NCBI RefSeq assembly: GCF_024699925.1
Contig: NZ_JAJOMX010000004.1
Span: 124,001-188,000 of the forward strand
Direction of reading: 5' to 3'
Length of the DNA: 64,000 nucleotides
DNA from: Mesorhizobium sp. J428
Lineage (GTDB): Bacteria; Pseudomonadota; Alphaproteobacteria; Rhizobiales; Rhizobiaceae
Each line of letters begins with the position of its first letter. Position 1 is the stretch's first letter. A program made the translations under genes and the position numbers. The notes beneath the pieces are model-generated. The model saw only the letters and a program-made list of their open reading frames with translations, made no database searches and was not told where the DNA came from. This document shows positions 35,971 through 44,731 of the stretch, in pieces.

Positions 35971-36569
35971 AACGAGCGGCCAGTTGCCTGGCGGTGATCG
36001 GCGCATGCCTGCCGGCCTATGCGGCCGGGCCGGTGGACGAAACCTATGTTCGTTCCCTCGCGGCACCCGGGAAGACCGTCCTGGTCATGGAATATTACGA
36101 CGGCCAGGGGAACGTGTCGGAGCGCAAAGGCTATGCGTCGGCTTCCGGATTCAAGGCAGTGTCGCCTACTGACTTCCGCGTCGACGCGAATCTGACGGTG
36201 CACCTCTACGGGATCGAGCCTTGCGCGGGCGACATGGTCAATCGCAAGGAAGGATTTGCCGGGTCCTGTGACGACTACGCTCGCCATGGTCTGGCAACGC
36301 TGCTCCAGTCGCCCCGTGTGATCTACTGCCGCGCCTTTGTCAGCGAGTCCGGCGCGCAGGCGCAGGACGCAACCTGCTACGGCTACTACAACTACCCGGG
36401 CAGCCTCGACTCGATCGACATGTTCGAGGAGCAGCTGGTCTCGCTCGGCACTCACCGCATCGCAAAGCGGGCGGACGGGACACCCACAAGAGCCGATCTG
36501 AAAGAGGCCGAGGACATCGGTCGTCGCGGCTACGGCATGTGGGCGGATCCAAGGGTTGCCGGCCAATGA
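35967..36569 (+). CDS. Secreted nuclease-like protein 1 (thermonuclease-related)
   Basis: A 200-residue protein with a signal peptide (LKRAASCLAVIGACLPAYAA). The mature part resembles the staphylococcal-nuclease-like fold used by its two neighbours: LTVHLYGIEPCAGDMVNRKE, DDYARHGLATLLQSPRVIYC, and a C-terminal GYGMWADP matching the usual G.WA motif. The catalytic Arg/Asp/Glu set is not obvious, so it may be non-catalytic. The TTG start is coupled to a short leader ORF and has its own GGAGG at 35954-35958. First of an operon divergent from the secretion genes. Confidence 0.62.
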   Translation: MKRAASCLAVIGACLPAYAAGPVDETYVRSLAAPGKTVLVMEYYDGQGNVSERKGYASASGFKAVSPTDFRVDANLTVHLYGIEPCAGDMVNRKEGFAGSCDDYARHGLATLLQSPRVIYCRAFVSESGAQAQDATCYGYYNYPGSLDSIDMFEEQLVSLGTHRIAKRADGTPTRADLKEAEDIGRRGYGMWADPRVAGQ

Positions 36570-37102
36570 AGTCCCCTGCCCTCTTCCTGTCGCTGACCGT
36601 CGGTTTGACGCCGGCAACGGCCACACCGCCGGAGGGTTACTTCGAGCTGAAACCAGGCGTGACGCTCGAAAGCGGAGACAGCTGGCAGGACAGCGGCCGA
36701 CATTTCCGTCTCTTCGGCGTGCAGGCCTGTCTGCGCGGTACAGCCTATATCGATAATTCGGGCGCTCGTCGCGACTGTGGCGAGGCCTCCTTGGCCGTGT
36801 TGGCCGCCTACATCGCAGATACACATCCCGTCTGTGCGAAGGTCGCGCAATCGGCTGGAACGGTCTTCGTGTCCTGCTACGCAACGATCGGCGCCGACAG
36901 GCTGGATCTGGCCAATCTGATGATCTCCTCCGGGTTTGCTTTCGCGTCCCTGGACGAACGCGGCCTGCCCCATCACACGCCTTACGCCGTGGTGGAGCAG
37001 GCCGCCCGGGAAAAGAAGGCCGGTCTCTGGCAATTCGACGGTGTCCAGCACCCGGCGCTCCTGCTCGGACAAGGCGCGGCCGGTGAAGGAACGTCGCCAT
37101 GA
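36566..37102 (+). CDS. Secreted nuclease-like protein 2 (thermonuclease family)
   Basis: A 178-residue protein with a signal peptide (SPALFLSLTVGLTPATA). The mature part follows the SNase-like pattern: SGRHFRLFGVQACLRGTAYI, SLAVLAAYIADTHPVCAKVA, LDLANLMISSGFAFASLDER and the C-terminal REKKAGLWQFDG. Cysteines suggest a disulfide-bonded periplasmic fold. It overlaps the previous gene by ATGA and the next one by four bases. Role unknown; perhaps it trims DNA or degrades donor or recipient nucleic acid in the periplasm. Confidence 0.7.
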   Translation: MKSPALFLSLTVGLTPATATPPEGYFELKPGVTLESGDSWQDSGRHFRLFGVQACLRGTAYIDNSGARRDCGEASLAVLAAYIADTHPVCAKVAQSAGTVFVSCYATIGADRLDLANLMISSGFAFASLDERGLPHHTPYAVVEQAAREKKAGLWQFDGVQHPALLLGQGAAGEGTSP

Positions 37103-37795
37103 CGTCAGCGGCCGTCAAGTCGACCGTCGCGGCTTTGCTGCTGGCCGCCCAGGCCTATCCAGCCCATGCGGCGGACCTCCTGCGCGATCAAAGACGATCT
37201 TCCGTCGAAGCAAACTCGGTTCCCGAACTGAGCGAGGCAATACGAATCGACGGCCGGACATCTGTCATCGATGGCAGAACGCTCTGGTTCCCGATGAGCC
37301 GGCACAAGGCACGACTGGCTTCGATCGACAGCTGTGAACTGCCGCAATGGGCCTACGATCCTCGCCGCCACGGCGAAAGCGCGATCCCGAAGCCGGTGCC
37401 GTGCGGGCCTCTGGCGAAGGCGTGGTTGAAACGGACAGTAGGCAACGCCCAGGTGACCTGCTCGGTTCTGGCGAAGGATGTCGATGGCGCCCTTCTCGGC
37501 CGCTGCACCATGCGTGGCCGTGATCTTGCCCTCGAGATGCTACGGGTCGGCTGGGCCCGCATCGATCGCGCGGGCGCCAGCCGAGTATGACGCCTGGCAG
37601 AACTACGCGATGTCCGCCCGGCATGGCATGTGGGCCACCTATGTGCTCGATATGCCGGAATGGCGCGCAAAGGCCGTGGACCGGACGTTGTCCCGGCGAC
37701 CGATCGCGGATTTCAACCTGCTTGCCGAACGCGAAAGCGAGATCTCTCCGCCGTTCGAAGATGCGCGCAGGCGCCCCAAGCGGACAGATCGATAG
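37099..37795 (+). pseudogene. Secreted nuclease-like protein 3 (thermonuclease family), frameshifted
   Basis: About 232 residues across one frameshift. Signal peptide SAAVKSTVAALLLAAQAYPA; then LWFPMSRHKARLASIDSCEL, AKAWLKRTVGNAQVTCSVLA, GALLGRCTMRGRDLALEMLR, VGWARIDRA. The next expected part, PAEYDAWQNYAMSARHGMWA, is in another frame. Removing one G from GGG (37572-37574) restores the frame to the TAG at 37795. This is the canonical YRxxQxxARxxxxGxW end of SNase-like proteins. Confidence 0.72.
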
Positions 37796-37817
37796 GCTGA
37801 TCGAAGGAGACGTCCCC

Positions 37818-38303
37818 ATGAACGGAGTCAGGCTGACCGCGACAGCGACAATCCTCGCCGTGGCGACGTGGATGTGGTTTCCGGACCGTGCTGAGGCGAG
37901 TGAATGGGGATGCGAGGTGCTCTTGTGTGCGTCATCCTCGAACCCGTCCTGGCGCGGCGTACCGGCGTGCCACGCTCCGATGTATCGCCTGATTTCGGCG
38001 ATGGGCAACTGGGGATTTTCCTGGCCGACCTGCCCCGAAGCCGGGACAGGAAAACCGGGCTATGAAGCCTATGACGATTGCCCGGCAGGCTGGAACATCG
38101 GCTACAGCAACCAGGACCACCGCGGCGGTAAGCCCGACCTTTGCGTGCAGGTGCGGGACACCTGCCCCTCAGGCTTCGGTGGCCGTGACGATTGCCAGCA
38201 AACTGTCACCACGGCCCGGCCGCTCCGCGAAGACCCATACTATTTCGACATCCGGCACGATGACGGCAATGTCACGCGACACTGGTTCAGCCTGCGCCGA
38301 TAG
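37818..38303 (+). CDS. Secreted cysteine-rich hypothetical protein
   Basis: A 161-residue protein with a signal peptide (TATATILAVATWMWFPDRAE, cleavage near AEAS). The mature part has nine or ten cysteines (WGCEVLLCASS, GVPACHAPMY, WPTCPEAG, DCPAGW, LCVQVRDTCPSGFGGRDDC), so a disulfide-rich periplasmic or surface fold is likely. The ATG at 37818 follows GAAGGAG. It is the last gene of the operon with the three nuclease-like proteins and is often found beside VirB systems as far as I recall, with no known function. Confidence 0.75.
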   Translation: MNGVRLTATATILAVATWMWFPDRAEASEWGCEVLLCASSSNPSWRGVPACHAPMYRLISAMGNWGFSWPTCPEAGTGKPGYEAYDDCPAGWNIGYSNQDHRGGKPDLCVQVRDTCPSGFGGRDDCQQTVTTARPLREDPYYFDIRHDDGNVTRHWFSLRR

Positions 38304-38363
38304 TCGTCACGACACTTTGACCCGTCCGGTTACACATCCGATTGTGTTGTCGCGCTGGTAAAC

Positions 38364-38756
38364 TTAGATATCGGAGGCGGGTCTTCGCCAATCTCGATGG
38401 CGGTCCCCACAAGGCCCGGTGGAGAGAGCGTCGCCAAGGTCCGACTTGAACGGACGCAGGGTCAGAATAGCGCGTTGGACGTCGCTCGGCGGCAGGGTGA
38501 CAGCGTTCGAGGACATGAGCGCCATCAGGTAAATGAGCTTCTCGCGCGCCTCCTCGCAATCCGCTGGATCAAGAGCAACCACAGCTTCCAATGCGGTCTT
38601 TCCGCGTAGCCGGTTGAGCTGGGCGAGAGGATAGAGCAGAATCGACCATGGCATTCGTGAATATCCGTTCAGCCGATTCGCAGTCGTGCGCGTTCTGTTG
38701 TGCAGCGATACTGCTTGTCGGATGGTAACCACCCGACCGTTCAACTTGATAGGCAT
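38364..38756 (-). CDS. Hypothetical protein
   Basis: A 130-residue protein. The N-terminus MPIKLNGRVVTIRQAVSLHN, then NRLNGYSRMPWSILLYPLAQ and LDPADCEEAREKLIYLMALM, is basic then helical. I see no recognisable family motif, signal peptide or transmembrane segment. It is convergent with the secreted-protein operon and divergent from the response regulator gene. The ATG at 38756 is chosen for the natural-looking start; a longer start near 38837 is possible. Confidence 0.5.
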   Translation of the reverse strand: MPIKLNGRVVTIRQAVSLHNRTRTTANRLNGYSRMPWSILLYPLAQLNRLRGKTALEAVVALDPADCEEAREKLIYLMALMSSNAVTLPPSDVQRAILTLRPFKSDLGDALSTGPCGDRHRDWRRPASDI

Positions 38757-38978
38757 CCGGTTCTCTCCACAATAGCCTTCTCCGCATGCGAAGGTTTGCC
38801 AAATCGTGCGAGGCGTGCCGAATCTTACTCTCAGCAATCAAGTTTGATTGAAAGGGGGCATTTGCCTCCCGTTTTTGGCGAAGGGGGATGGCCTCATCCC
38901 CTTTTGTCCAGCGCGAATATGCGGTCTTATGCATCGTGCTGGGCGGCGGGGTAACTCGATTGATCGGGAGACCGACTC

Positions 38979-39605
38979 ATGCACCGAGCCCTCGTCGTCG
39001 AAGACCAGAATCTGATGCGCCTGGCCCTCATGACCGAACTTCGCGCGGGGCTGCGCGACTGTTATGTCGCCGGCGCCCAAACCCTTCCGATGGCAAGACA
39101 GCTTCTCGAGCAAGATCGGTTCGACCTTGTCATTACGGACCCGGGCTTGCCAGGCTTCGATCCCACTTCGCGTCATGATCGACTTCACGTGGTCGAGACG
39201 ATTGTTGAGGCCGCACCGGACGCCGCACATATCGTCGTCACCGGTTCGGATGACGAGGACGAGGCATTGGCCTGCCGATTGCTCGGCGCCAGGAGCTATG
39301 TTTGCAAGACCGGGTTGGCGCCAGGCGAGCTGCGCAATGTCCTCGAGCAGATTGACAGGGGCGAGACGCCGATCCGCTTGTCCGAGCTGGACGCCGCGAA
39401 GCCGGATGTGCGCTTCCCTACCCTAACCCCGCGTGAAGACGAGATTCTCGCTATGATGATGCGCCGCAAGGCGGGAACGAAGCGCCGCGAAGTCTTCGAG
39501 ACCATGTCGGGCAAGACCGGGATCAACCCGGCAAGCGCCGAGAAATACTATAAGCAGGCGCGCGCCAAGCTGCTGAAACTGGGCCGCCTTCCGAAGGGGC
39601 TTTGA
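38979..39605 (+). CDS. Response regulator
   Basis: A 208-residue two-component response regulator. The receiver domain has the acidic pair in VVEDQN, the phospho-acceptor Asp in FDLVITDPGLPGF (about residue 51) and the conserved Lys in YVCKTGLAP (about 109). The C-terminal third has a LuxR-like layout: FPTLTPREDEILAMMMRRKA, ETMSGKTGINPASAEKYYKQ, ARAKLLKLG. It should bind DNA when phosphorylated by the kinase two genes downstream. First of a three-gene operon (RR, methyltransferase, kinase). Confidence 0.87.
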   Translation: MHRALVVEDQNLMRLALMTELRAGLRDCYVAGAQTLPMARQLLEQDRFDLVITDPGLPGFDPTSRHDRLHVVETIVEAAPDAAHIVVTGSDDEDEALACRLLGARSYVCKTGLAPGELRNVLEQIDRGETPIRLSELDAAKPDVRFPTLTPREDEILAMMMRRKAGTKRREVFETMSGKTGINPASAEKYYKQARAKLLKLGRLPKGL

Positions 39606-39608
39606 CGG

Positions 39609-40313
39609 ATGACCGAACTCACCGTCCACGGCGTGCGCGTGCCGATCTCTCCCGACGAAGTTTCCGCCGAAATCTGGCGAGCATTGCAGAGCGGCAGCTA
39701 CGAGGCCAACGAGGCGCGACGGATTGCTCGTGCGATTCGACCCGGGGATCGTGTCCTCGAACTTGGCGCCGGGTTGGGAGTCATCACATCGATCATAGCG
39801 TCGGTCGACGACGTTCGCGTCTGGAGCTTCGAGGCCGATCCGCAGACCACCCAGCTTGCCCAACGCGTTATTGAGCTGAATTGCAACGGCAATGTCCTGC
39901 TCTCAAACGGTATCCTCGCCGCAGGACCTCCCCAGAAGGTTTCCTTCTTCCGGCGATCGGATTTCTGGATGTCGTCGGGGTTTGCCGACCAAGGGCCATA
40001 CCAGCAGGTCATCGAGATCACGTCGCGGGATATCGATGCCTTCATAGCGAAGCACGGCATCAACGTCCTGGTCATGGATGTGGAAGGAGCCGAACTGGAC
40101 CTGCTCCAGAACGCGTCACTGCCGGGGATAGAGCGTGTGTTCCTCGAGCTGCACGACCACCTCTACGGCCTGGCAGGCGTTCAGACGATCACCGCGGCCA
40201 TGGCGCGCAAGGAACTGATCTACGATCCTCGGGGGTCGAGTGGCCCCTGTGTCTTGTACTCGGTCGATGACGGGGAAAGGCAATTCGATGCGGAGGTTGC
40301 CCATGCGACGTGA
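39609..40313 (+). CDS. FkbM-family methyltransferase
   Basis: A 234-residue SAM-dependent methyltransferase. Motif I VLELGAGLGVITSIIAS is near residues 48-64; the acidic SFEADPQTTQLAQRVIELN follows and LVMDVEGAELDLLQ near 155 is the FkbM-type motif. Members O-methylate sugars, peptides or small metabolites. It starts 3 bases after the response regulator stop and overlaps the kinase start, so it is an integral member of this signalling operon, which is unusual. The substrate is unknown. Confidence 0.87.
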   Translation: MTELTVHGVRVPISPDEVSAEIWRALQSGSYEANEARRIARAIRPGDRVLELGAGLGVITSIIASVDDVRVWSFEADPQTTQLAQRVIELNCNGNVLLSNGILAAGPPQKVSFFRRSDFWMSSGFADQGPYQQVIEITSRDIDAFIAKHGINVLVMDVEGAELDLLQNASLPGIERVFLELHDHLYGLAGVQTITAAMARKELIYDPRGSSGPCVLYSVDDGERQFDAEVAHAT

Positions 40314-42108
40314 AACATTCCTCAGCGCCGTCTCGGGGCTGTTAGCCTTCGCATCGACGGCCATCGCTGCCTACTCTGATCCCAGCATTCTGACCATCGA
40401 GGGTAGTCAGCGGACGGTTTCTGATCGATATCCCGTCGAGCGGCTGCGCTCGGATTTCAAGAACGTCGAGATCGAAACACGAACTCCGTGGACCAAGGAA
40501 GGTGAGGCCATCAGTTTCCGGGGACCGAGGATCGCCGACGTTCTGCTCAAGCACGGCCTGGATTCCGCAAAGTCGGTGCAGTTCATCGCCTACGACAATT
40601 TCACCTCGGAGATCCTGCTCAAGGAGATCCAGAGCTACCAGCCGATCTTTGCGATCGACCGCGCCTGCGTGAGCGCGGACATGCGGGCTGGTAGATGCAA
40701 GTCAGATCAGGAGTTCACGCCGCTATCTCCCGAGGAGCAGGGACCGATCTTTCTCGTCTGGCCCTATGATCAGCTCCCTGCGGAATATACCCGCCCGCAA
40801 TTCGATCTGGGTCTGGTTCGTCGTGGCCGTCAGGCCGGTGGAATGAGGGGGTATGCGCCGGGGCTCAAAGCCGCCCTCCCCTTCGCAAGCTTGGGTATCG
40901 CGCTGCTTCTCTGCGGCGGTGCCTTCGTCCGATCCGAACAGTATCGTGCCGAATCGGACCTGAACTATAGTCAGACGTACGAGGTTCAGTGGCGGACGAC
41001 GCAGATCCGTGAGCATCTTGCTCGTATCCACGGCGAGCTGCGCCTGGCGGCGGCGACCGGCCGGATGGAAGCTGATCTCAAACGCCAGGTCTTCCTGCTC
41101 AATGCGAATGTAGACCAGCTGCTAAAGCTCGAATATGCCCCAAAATTTCTCGGCGACCGCGATGTCGAGCTACTGCGCGGCTTGCAGGCCGTGGCAAGCG
41201 ACTATCTCGATCCAATACTCGAGGGCAGCACGGACTTCGAGGGCGCGCTTCAGGTCATGCCCGATTTGGAACAGCGGATGTTCGAGGTTTCCGGCACCGC
41301 GGTTGCGCATGCCGAGACATTGAACACGACGGCTCACATTGAAGAAGCGGCGTCACGAAACAGGTTCCTGTTTGCGGTTGCGTTGGTACTCGCCGCCGTC
41401 GGCTATGCGATCATCCATCTGCGAAATGCGCTCGCAAGACGGCAGGAACAGCACTTGCGGTCGTTCTCTTCGCTCTACGCGCACATGACGCGGTCGCGTG
41501 TCACCGCCTTGAAGCTGTTTCTGGGCTACCAGGACGAAGACAACGTAAAGAACCCCGAGATGCTGATGCCGGCGAGAGAAGCGGTCCAGCAGCTGGAAGC
41601 CATCACAAACGGTCTCGGCACAATAGCGTATGCAAATAGGGATACCCGACGGGAAAGTCTGGCGACGGTTCTCGATCAGCTAAGCGCGATCGGTTCCTGC
41701 AAACTTCATATGCGCGTCAGCCCGGACGCCGCTCAGGTACAGGTGCCGGCCGCGCCCATGCGACTGATCCTCGATGAACTCGTCCAGAATGCCGAGGCCG
41801 CGCTTGGAGCCCAGCAGAAGGGCCAGATCACCGTCGCCGCGAAGGTCAAAGATCATCGTTTCTCCAAGCGGCGCGACCTGGTGGTCGAGATTGTCGATGA
41901 CGGCCCGGGAATGTCGGCCGAGGTAGTGGCGAGGGCGAAAACGCCGTTCTTTTCTACACGCGCGGGCTCACATACCGGGTTGGGGCTGACAGGCTGTACG
42001 CAGATGGCGGCGGCTTTCAACGGGACGCTGGTGCTAAGTTCGGAATATTCCAAAGGTACGTCAGTCCGGGTTTCAATTCCGATCGAGCCCTTCGATTGTC
42101 ACGAATGA
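40303..42108 (+). CDS. Histidine kinase with sulfite-oxidase/molybdopterin-like periplasmic domain
   Basis: A 601-residue protein. The N-terminal signal or membrane segment (FLSAVSGLLAFASTAIAAY) exports about 140 residues that resemble the oxidoreductase molybdopterin-binding fold: LTIEGSQRTVSDRYPVERLR, TRTPWTKEGEAISFRGPRIA, DVLLKHGL, and the ending GPIFLVWPYDQLP. Membrane segments follow near 190-208 and 355-373, then a kinase core: N box LDELVQNAEAAL (about 490), G1 DDGPGM (531), G2 TGLGLTG (558). No canonical H-box is seen; SLYAHMTRSR may supply the histidine. The start at 40303 has GGAGG 7 bases upstream and overlaps the methyltransferase gene. Confidence 0.83.
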   Translation: MRRETFLSAVSGLLAFASTAIAAYSDPSILTIEGSQRTVSDRYPVERLRSDFKNVEIETRTPWTKEGEAISFRGPRIADVLLKHGLDSAKSVQFIAYDNFTSEILLKEIQSYQPIFAIDRACVSADMRAGRCKSDQEFTPLSPEEQGPIFLVWPYDQLPAEYTRPQFDLGLVRRGRQAGGMRGYAPGLKAALPFASLGIALLLCGGAFVRSEQYRAESDLNYSQTYEVQWRTTQIREHLARIHGELRLAAATGRMEADLKRQVFLLNANVDQLLKLEYAPKFLGDRDVELLRGLQAVASDYLDPILEGSTDFEGALQVMPDLEQRMFEVSGTAVAHAETLNTTAHIEEAASRNRFLFAVALVLAAVGYAIIHLRNALARRQEQHLRSFSSLYAHMTRSRVTALKLFLGYQDEDNVKNPEMLMPAREAVQQLEAITNGLGTIAYANRDTRRESLATVLDQLSAIGSCKLHMRVSPDAAQVQVPAAPMRLILDELVQNAEAALGAQQKGQITVAAKVKDHRFSKRRDLVVEIVDDGPGMSAEVVARAKTPFFSTRAGSHTGLGLTGCTQMAAAFNGTLVLSSEYSKGTSVRVSIPIEPFDCHE

Positions 42109-42384
42109 GGTGGAGTTGACAGCCGTGCAATGCGAAGAGTTTTGCTGCCATTTCAGCAGCATAGGCCCGGCGCGATACTCGCTCCGCGTCGTTTGCATGG
42201 TCATTGCGCGGATGAGGGCGTTCTCAGTGAAGCCTTGTCCGGTTGTCTCAGGGCGCCGTATGCCGTTGGATGACGGTTACTTTCTGTTAACGAAAAACTT
42301 CTTGCTGGATCGTCCGAATCGGCCATTAATCACGCTTACGATGCAGTTCGCTGCGGAAAAGCGTTATTCCGGAAATAGGCGCCG
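42109..42384. promoter_or_regulatory. repABC promoter region with a parS-like site
   Basis: 276 bases with no gene. GTTGACAGCCGTGCAA at 42115-42130 matches the repABC parS pattern GTTNNCNGCNGNN in its first 13 bases. The AT-richer part near 42280-42370 is the likely repA promoter and RepA operator region. Confidence 0.5.
42116..42129. repeat. parS-like 14-mer, copy 1
   Basis: TTGACAGCCGTGCA, upstream of repA. It is exactly repeated at 43596-43609 between repA and repB, where repABC plasmids often have parS. Confidence 0.55.
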
Positions 42385-43590
42385 ATGAATGTGATGCCAG
42401 AGATCGATGTTGAGCTTGAGTTCGACGAAGAGATTCTCGAGCAAGGAGAGCTCATTTCCGACAAACTGAACATGCTGCGGCTTGAACAGTATCCTCCCGA
42501 TGCATTGAAGGGACTGCGGCGGTTCTCGTCGGCCGAGGTGGCAGAGTTTCTTGGAGTTACGCAGAACCATATTAAGAAGCTGCACCTCGAGGGCAAGGGT
42601 CCTGCCCCGGACGTCTCAAGTTCCGGTCGTCGTTCATATACAGCACAGCAGATGTTGGAACTGCGTCACTACCTCGACAAACATGGCCGTTCGGACTTTA
42701 AGCGTTATGTGCCGCAACGTCGACTTGGCGAGCCGCTTCAGGTTATCTCAGTGGTCAACTTTAAGGGCGGCAGCGGTAAAACTACGACCGCCGCCCATTT
42801 GGCGCAGTATCTGGCGCTGACCGGGCATCGCGTGCTGGTGATCGACCTAGATCCCCAGGCGTCATTGTCTGCGCTTCACGGCGTGCAGCCCGAACTCGAC
42901 AAGAACCTCTCGCTTTATGAAGCGCTACGGTATGACGAGTACAGAAAGTCGATTAAGGAGGTTATCCGCCCGACGAACTTTCCTGGCCTCGATATCGTGC
43001 CTGCCAATCTAGAGCTCCAGGAGCATACGTGCGAGACGCCGTTGGCGGCATCGAATCGAAATTCGCCAGAAGGCCGCTTGTTCTTTACGCGCATTTCCAC
43101 CGCACTTGGCGAAGTCGACGATCGCTATGATGTCGTCGTGATCGATTGCCCGCCACAACTGGGCTACCTCACTCTAACGTCGCTGACGGCGTCGACATCC
43201 GTTCTTATCACTGTGCATCCACAGATGCTCGATGTCATGTCGATGAGCCAGTTCCTGCTAATGCTTGGCGGCATTCTTCAATCTATCAAGGAAGCCGGGG
43301 CCACTGTCCGGCTGAAGTGGTTTCGCTATTTGGTTACGCGCTACGAGCCCACCGATGGCCCTCAGGCCCAGATGGTGGGCTTCCTGCAGGCGCTCTTCAA
43401 CAAGCGCATGTTGAAGAATCAGATGCTCAAGTCCACTGCCGTCTCCGATGCGGGGATTACGAAGCAAACCCTCTACGAGGTCGAGAAAAGTCAGTTTACT
43501 CGCACGACATATGAGCGAGCGATTGAGAGCTTGAACGCCGTAAATGCGGAAATCGTCTCCCTTGTTCACAAGGCGTGGGGGCGCAGATGA
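42385..43590 (+). CDS. repA: RepA, ParA-type partition ATPase of repABC
   Basis: A 401-residue protein. The N-terminal domain carries a helix-turn-helix (RRFSSAEVAEFLGVTQNHIK, about 46-65) for autorepression. The ATPase domain has the deviant Walker A NFKGGSGKTTTAAHLAQ near residue 130, Walker A' VLVIDLDPQASLSAL and Walker B YDVVVIDCPPQLGYLTL. It segregates plasmid copies with RepB and parS and represses the operon. The frame is intact and full length. Confidence 0.96.
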   Translation: MNVMPEIDVELEFDEEILEQGELISDKLNMLRLEQYPPDALKGLRRFSSAEVAEFLGVTQNHIKKLHLEGKGPAPDVSSSGRRSYTAQQMLELRHYLDKHGRSDFKRYVPQRRLGEPLQVISVVNFKGGSGKTTTAAHLAQYLALTGHRVLVIDLDPQASLSALHGVQPELDKNLSLYEALRYDEYRKSIKEVIRPTNFPGLDIVPANLELQEHTCETPLAASNRNSPEGRLFFTRISTALGEVDDRYDVVVIDCPPQLGYLTLTSLTASTSVLITVHPQMLDVMSMSQFLLMLGGILQSIKEAGATVRLKWFRYLVTRYEPTDGPQAQMVGFLQALFNKRMLKNQMLKSTAVSDAGITKQTLYEVEKSQFTRTTYERAIESLNAVNAEIVSLVHKAWGRR

Positions 43591-43595
43591 TTGTC

Positions 43596-43609
43596 TTGAC
43601 AGCCGTGCA
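43596..43609. repeat. parS-like 14-mer, copy 2
   Basis: TTGACAGCCGTGCA in the repA-repB gap, identical to 42116-42129. Confidence 0.55.
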
Positions 43610-43665
43610 GATCGGCAATTCGCCTTACAATTTCAACACGTTCACAGGTCATCCTCGGTGTGCGA

Positions 43666-44652
43666 ATGGCTAGAAAACACCTCCTCGCAAGCGTGACAGC
43701 TTCATTGAATGCTGAGAGATCACAATCATCGTCGGAAGCTCGATCCGAGTATACGAGGAAGGGTGCATCGCGTTCGATGCGGCAGTCTCTCGACGAACTT
43801 GCCGAGAGCAGCATGAAGATGCTTGCAGGTGAAACAGTGGTTTCGCTGGATCCAGCTGACCTCGATAGCTCATTCGTCTCCGACCGGATTGACGAAAGCG
43901 ATGAAGAGTACGCACAGCTGCGAGAGGCCATCAAGCAGTCTGGCCAATCGACGCCGATCTTGGTGCGTCCGCATCCTGATGCTGCGGGCCGGTACATGAT
44001 CGTGTTCGGCCATCGTCGGGCCAAGGTAGCGCGAGAACTCGGGACTCTGGTCCGAGCGGTGGTCAAGCCGCTCGCCGATATCGAACACGTAATTGCGCAG
44101 GGCCAGGAAAATACCGCCCGGTCCGATCTGTCATTTATCGAGAAAGCGTTGTTCGCGCAGCGATTGCTCGACCAAGGAATGACCAGGTCCACCATCAAGT
44201 CTGCTTTGACTGTGGATGATACGCTGCTCTCGCGCATGTTGTCTGTCGCCGGGGGGATACCTAAACCCGTTCTGAGCGCTGTTGGTGCTGCCAAGGGAGT
44301 CGGCCGAGACCGCTGGGAAGAACTGAAGAAGCTGGTTCAGAATCCGACGAACGCGGAAAGATCGGTCGAGTTTGTCGAGGCCGACGAGTTCGCCAAAGCT
44401 CAAGACAGCGAGCAAGGGTTCAATCTTCTTTTGAGTTTTCTAAAGAGCACTAGAACCCCGAGAAAAGCACGTGTCATTCCTGGATCGAAGGACTGGGCTC
44501 CAGAGGATCGATCGCTCGTAGTCGCTGTCAATCCCGGGGCAGGCGGTCTCTCGCTCGAGTTCAAGGACAAGGGAGCAAAGCCTTTTGGCGAATGGCTCGC
44601 CAGGAATCTGGACAGCCTCTACGAGGCCTTCAGGAAGTCGGAAAATAGATAA
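43666..44652 (+). CDS. repB: RepB, ParB-type partition protein of repABC
   Basis: A 328-residue protein. The N-terminal basic stretch MARKHLLASVTASLNAER is the usual RepB start. The ParB/Srx-like domain has LREAIKQSGQSTPILVRPHP and YMIVFGHRRAKVARELG; the helix-turn-helix follows with ARSDLSFIEKALFAQRLLDQ and TVDDTLLSRMLSVAGGIP. It binds parS and stimulates RepA. The GTG at 43660 is in frame, but the ATG at 43666 gives the typical MARK start. Confidence 0.95.
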   Translation: MARKHLLASVTASLNAERSQSSSEARSEYTRKGASRSMRQSLDELAESSMKMLAGETVVSLDPADLDSSFVSDRIDESDEEYAQLREAIKQSGQSTPILVRPHPDAAGRYMIVFGHRRAKVARELGTLVRAVVKPLADIEHVIAQGQENTARSDLSFIEKALFAQRLLDQGMTRSTIKSALTVDDTLLSRMLSVAGGIPKPVLSAVGAAKGVGRDRWEELKKLVQNPTNAERSVEFVEADEFAKAQDSEQGFNLLLSFLKSTRTPRKARVIPGSKDWAPEDRSLVVAVNPGAGGLSLEFKDKGAKPFGEWLARNLDSLYEAFRKSENR

Positions 44653-44672
44653 CGGAGATCGAACCAGCAAAA

Positions 44673-44725
44673 GAAAAAGGCCCCCGAACGTCACCGCGCG
44701 GAAGCCCTTCTCGTATTCTCTGACA
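44673..44725 (-). ncRNA. Antisense counter-transcribed RNA (incompatibility RNA) of repABC
   Basis: On the minus strand, -35 TTGACA (44755-44760) and -10-like GATTCT (44732-44737) are 17 bases apart. The transcript would end in a hairpin, GGGCTTCCG paired with CGGGGGCC (allowing G-U), followed by a T-run (44674-44678). A short antisense RNA in the repB-repC gap that inhibits repC is an established feature of repABC plasmids. Confidence 0.75.
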
Positions 44726-44731
44726 AGATCG

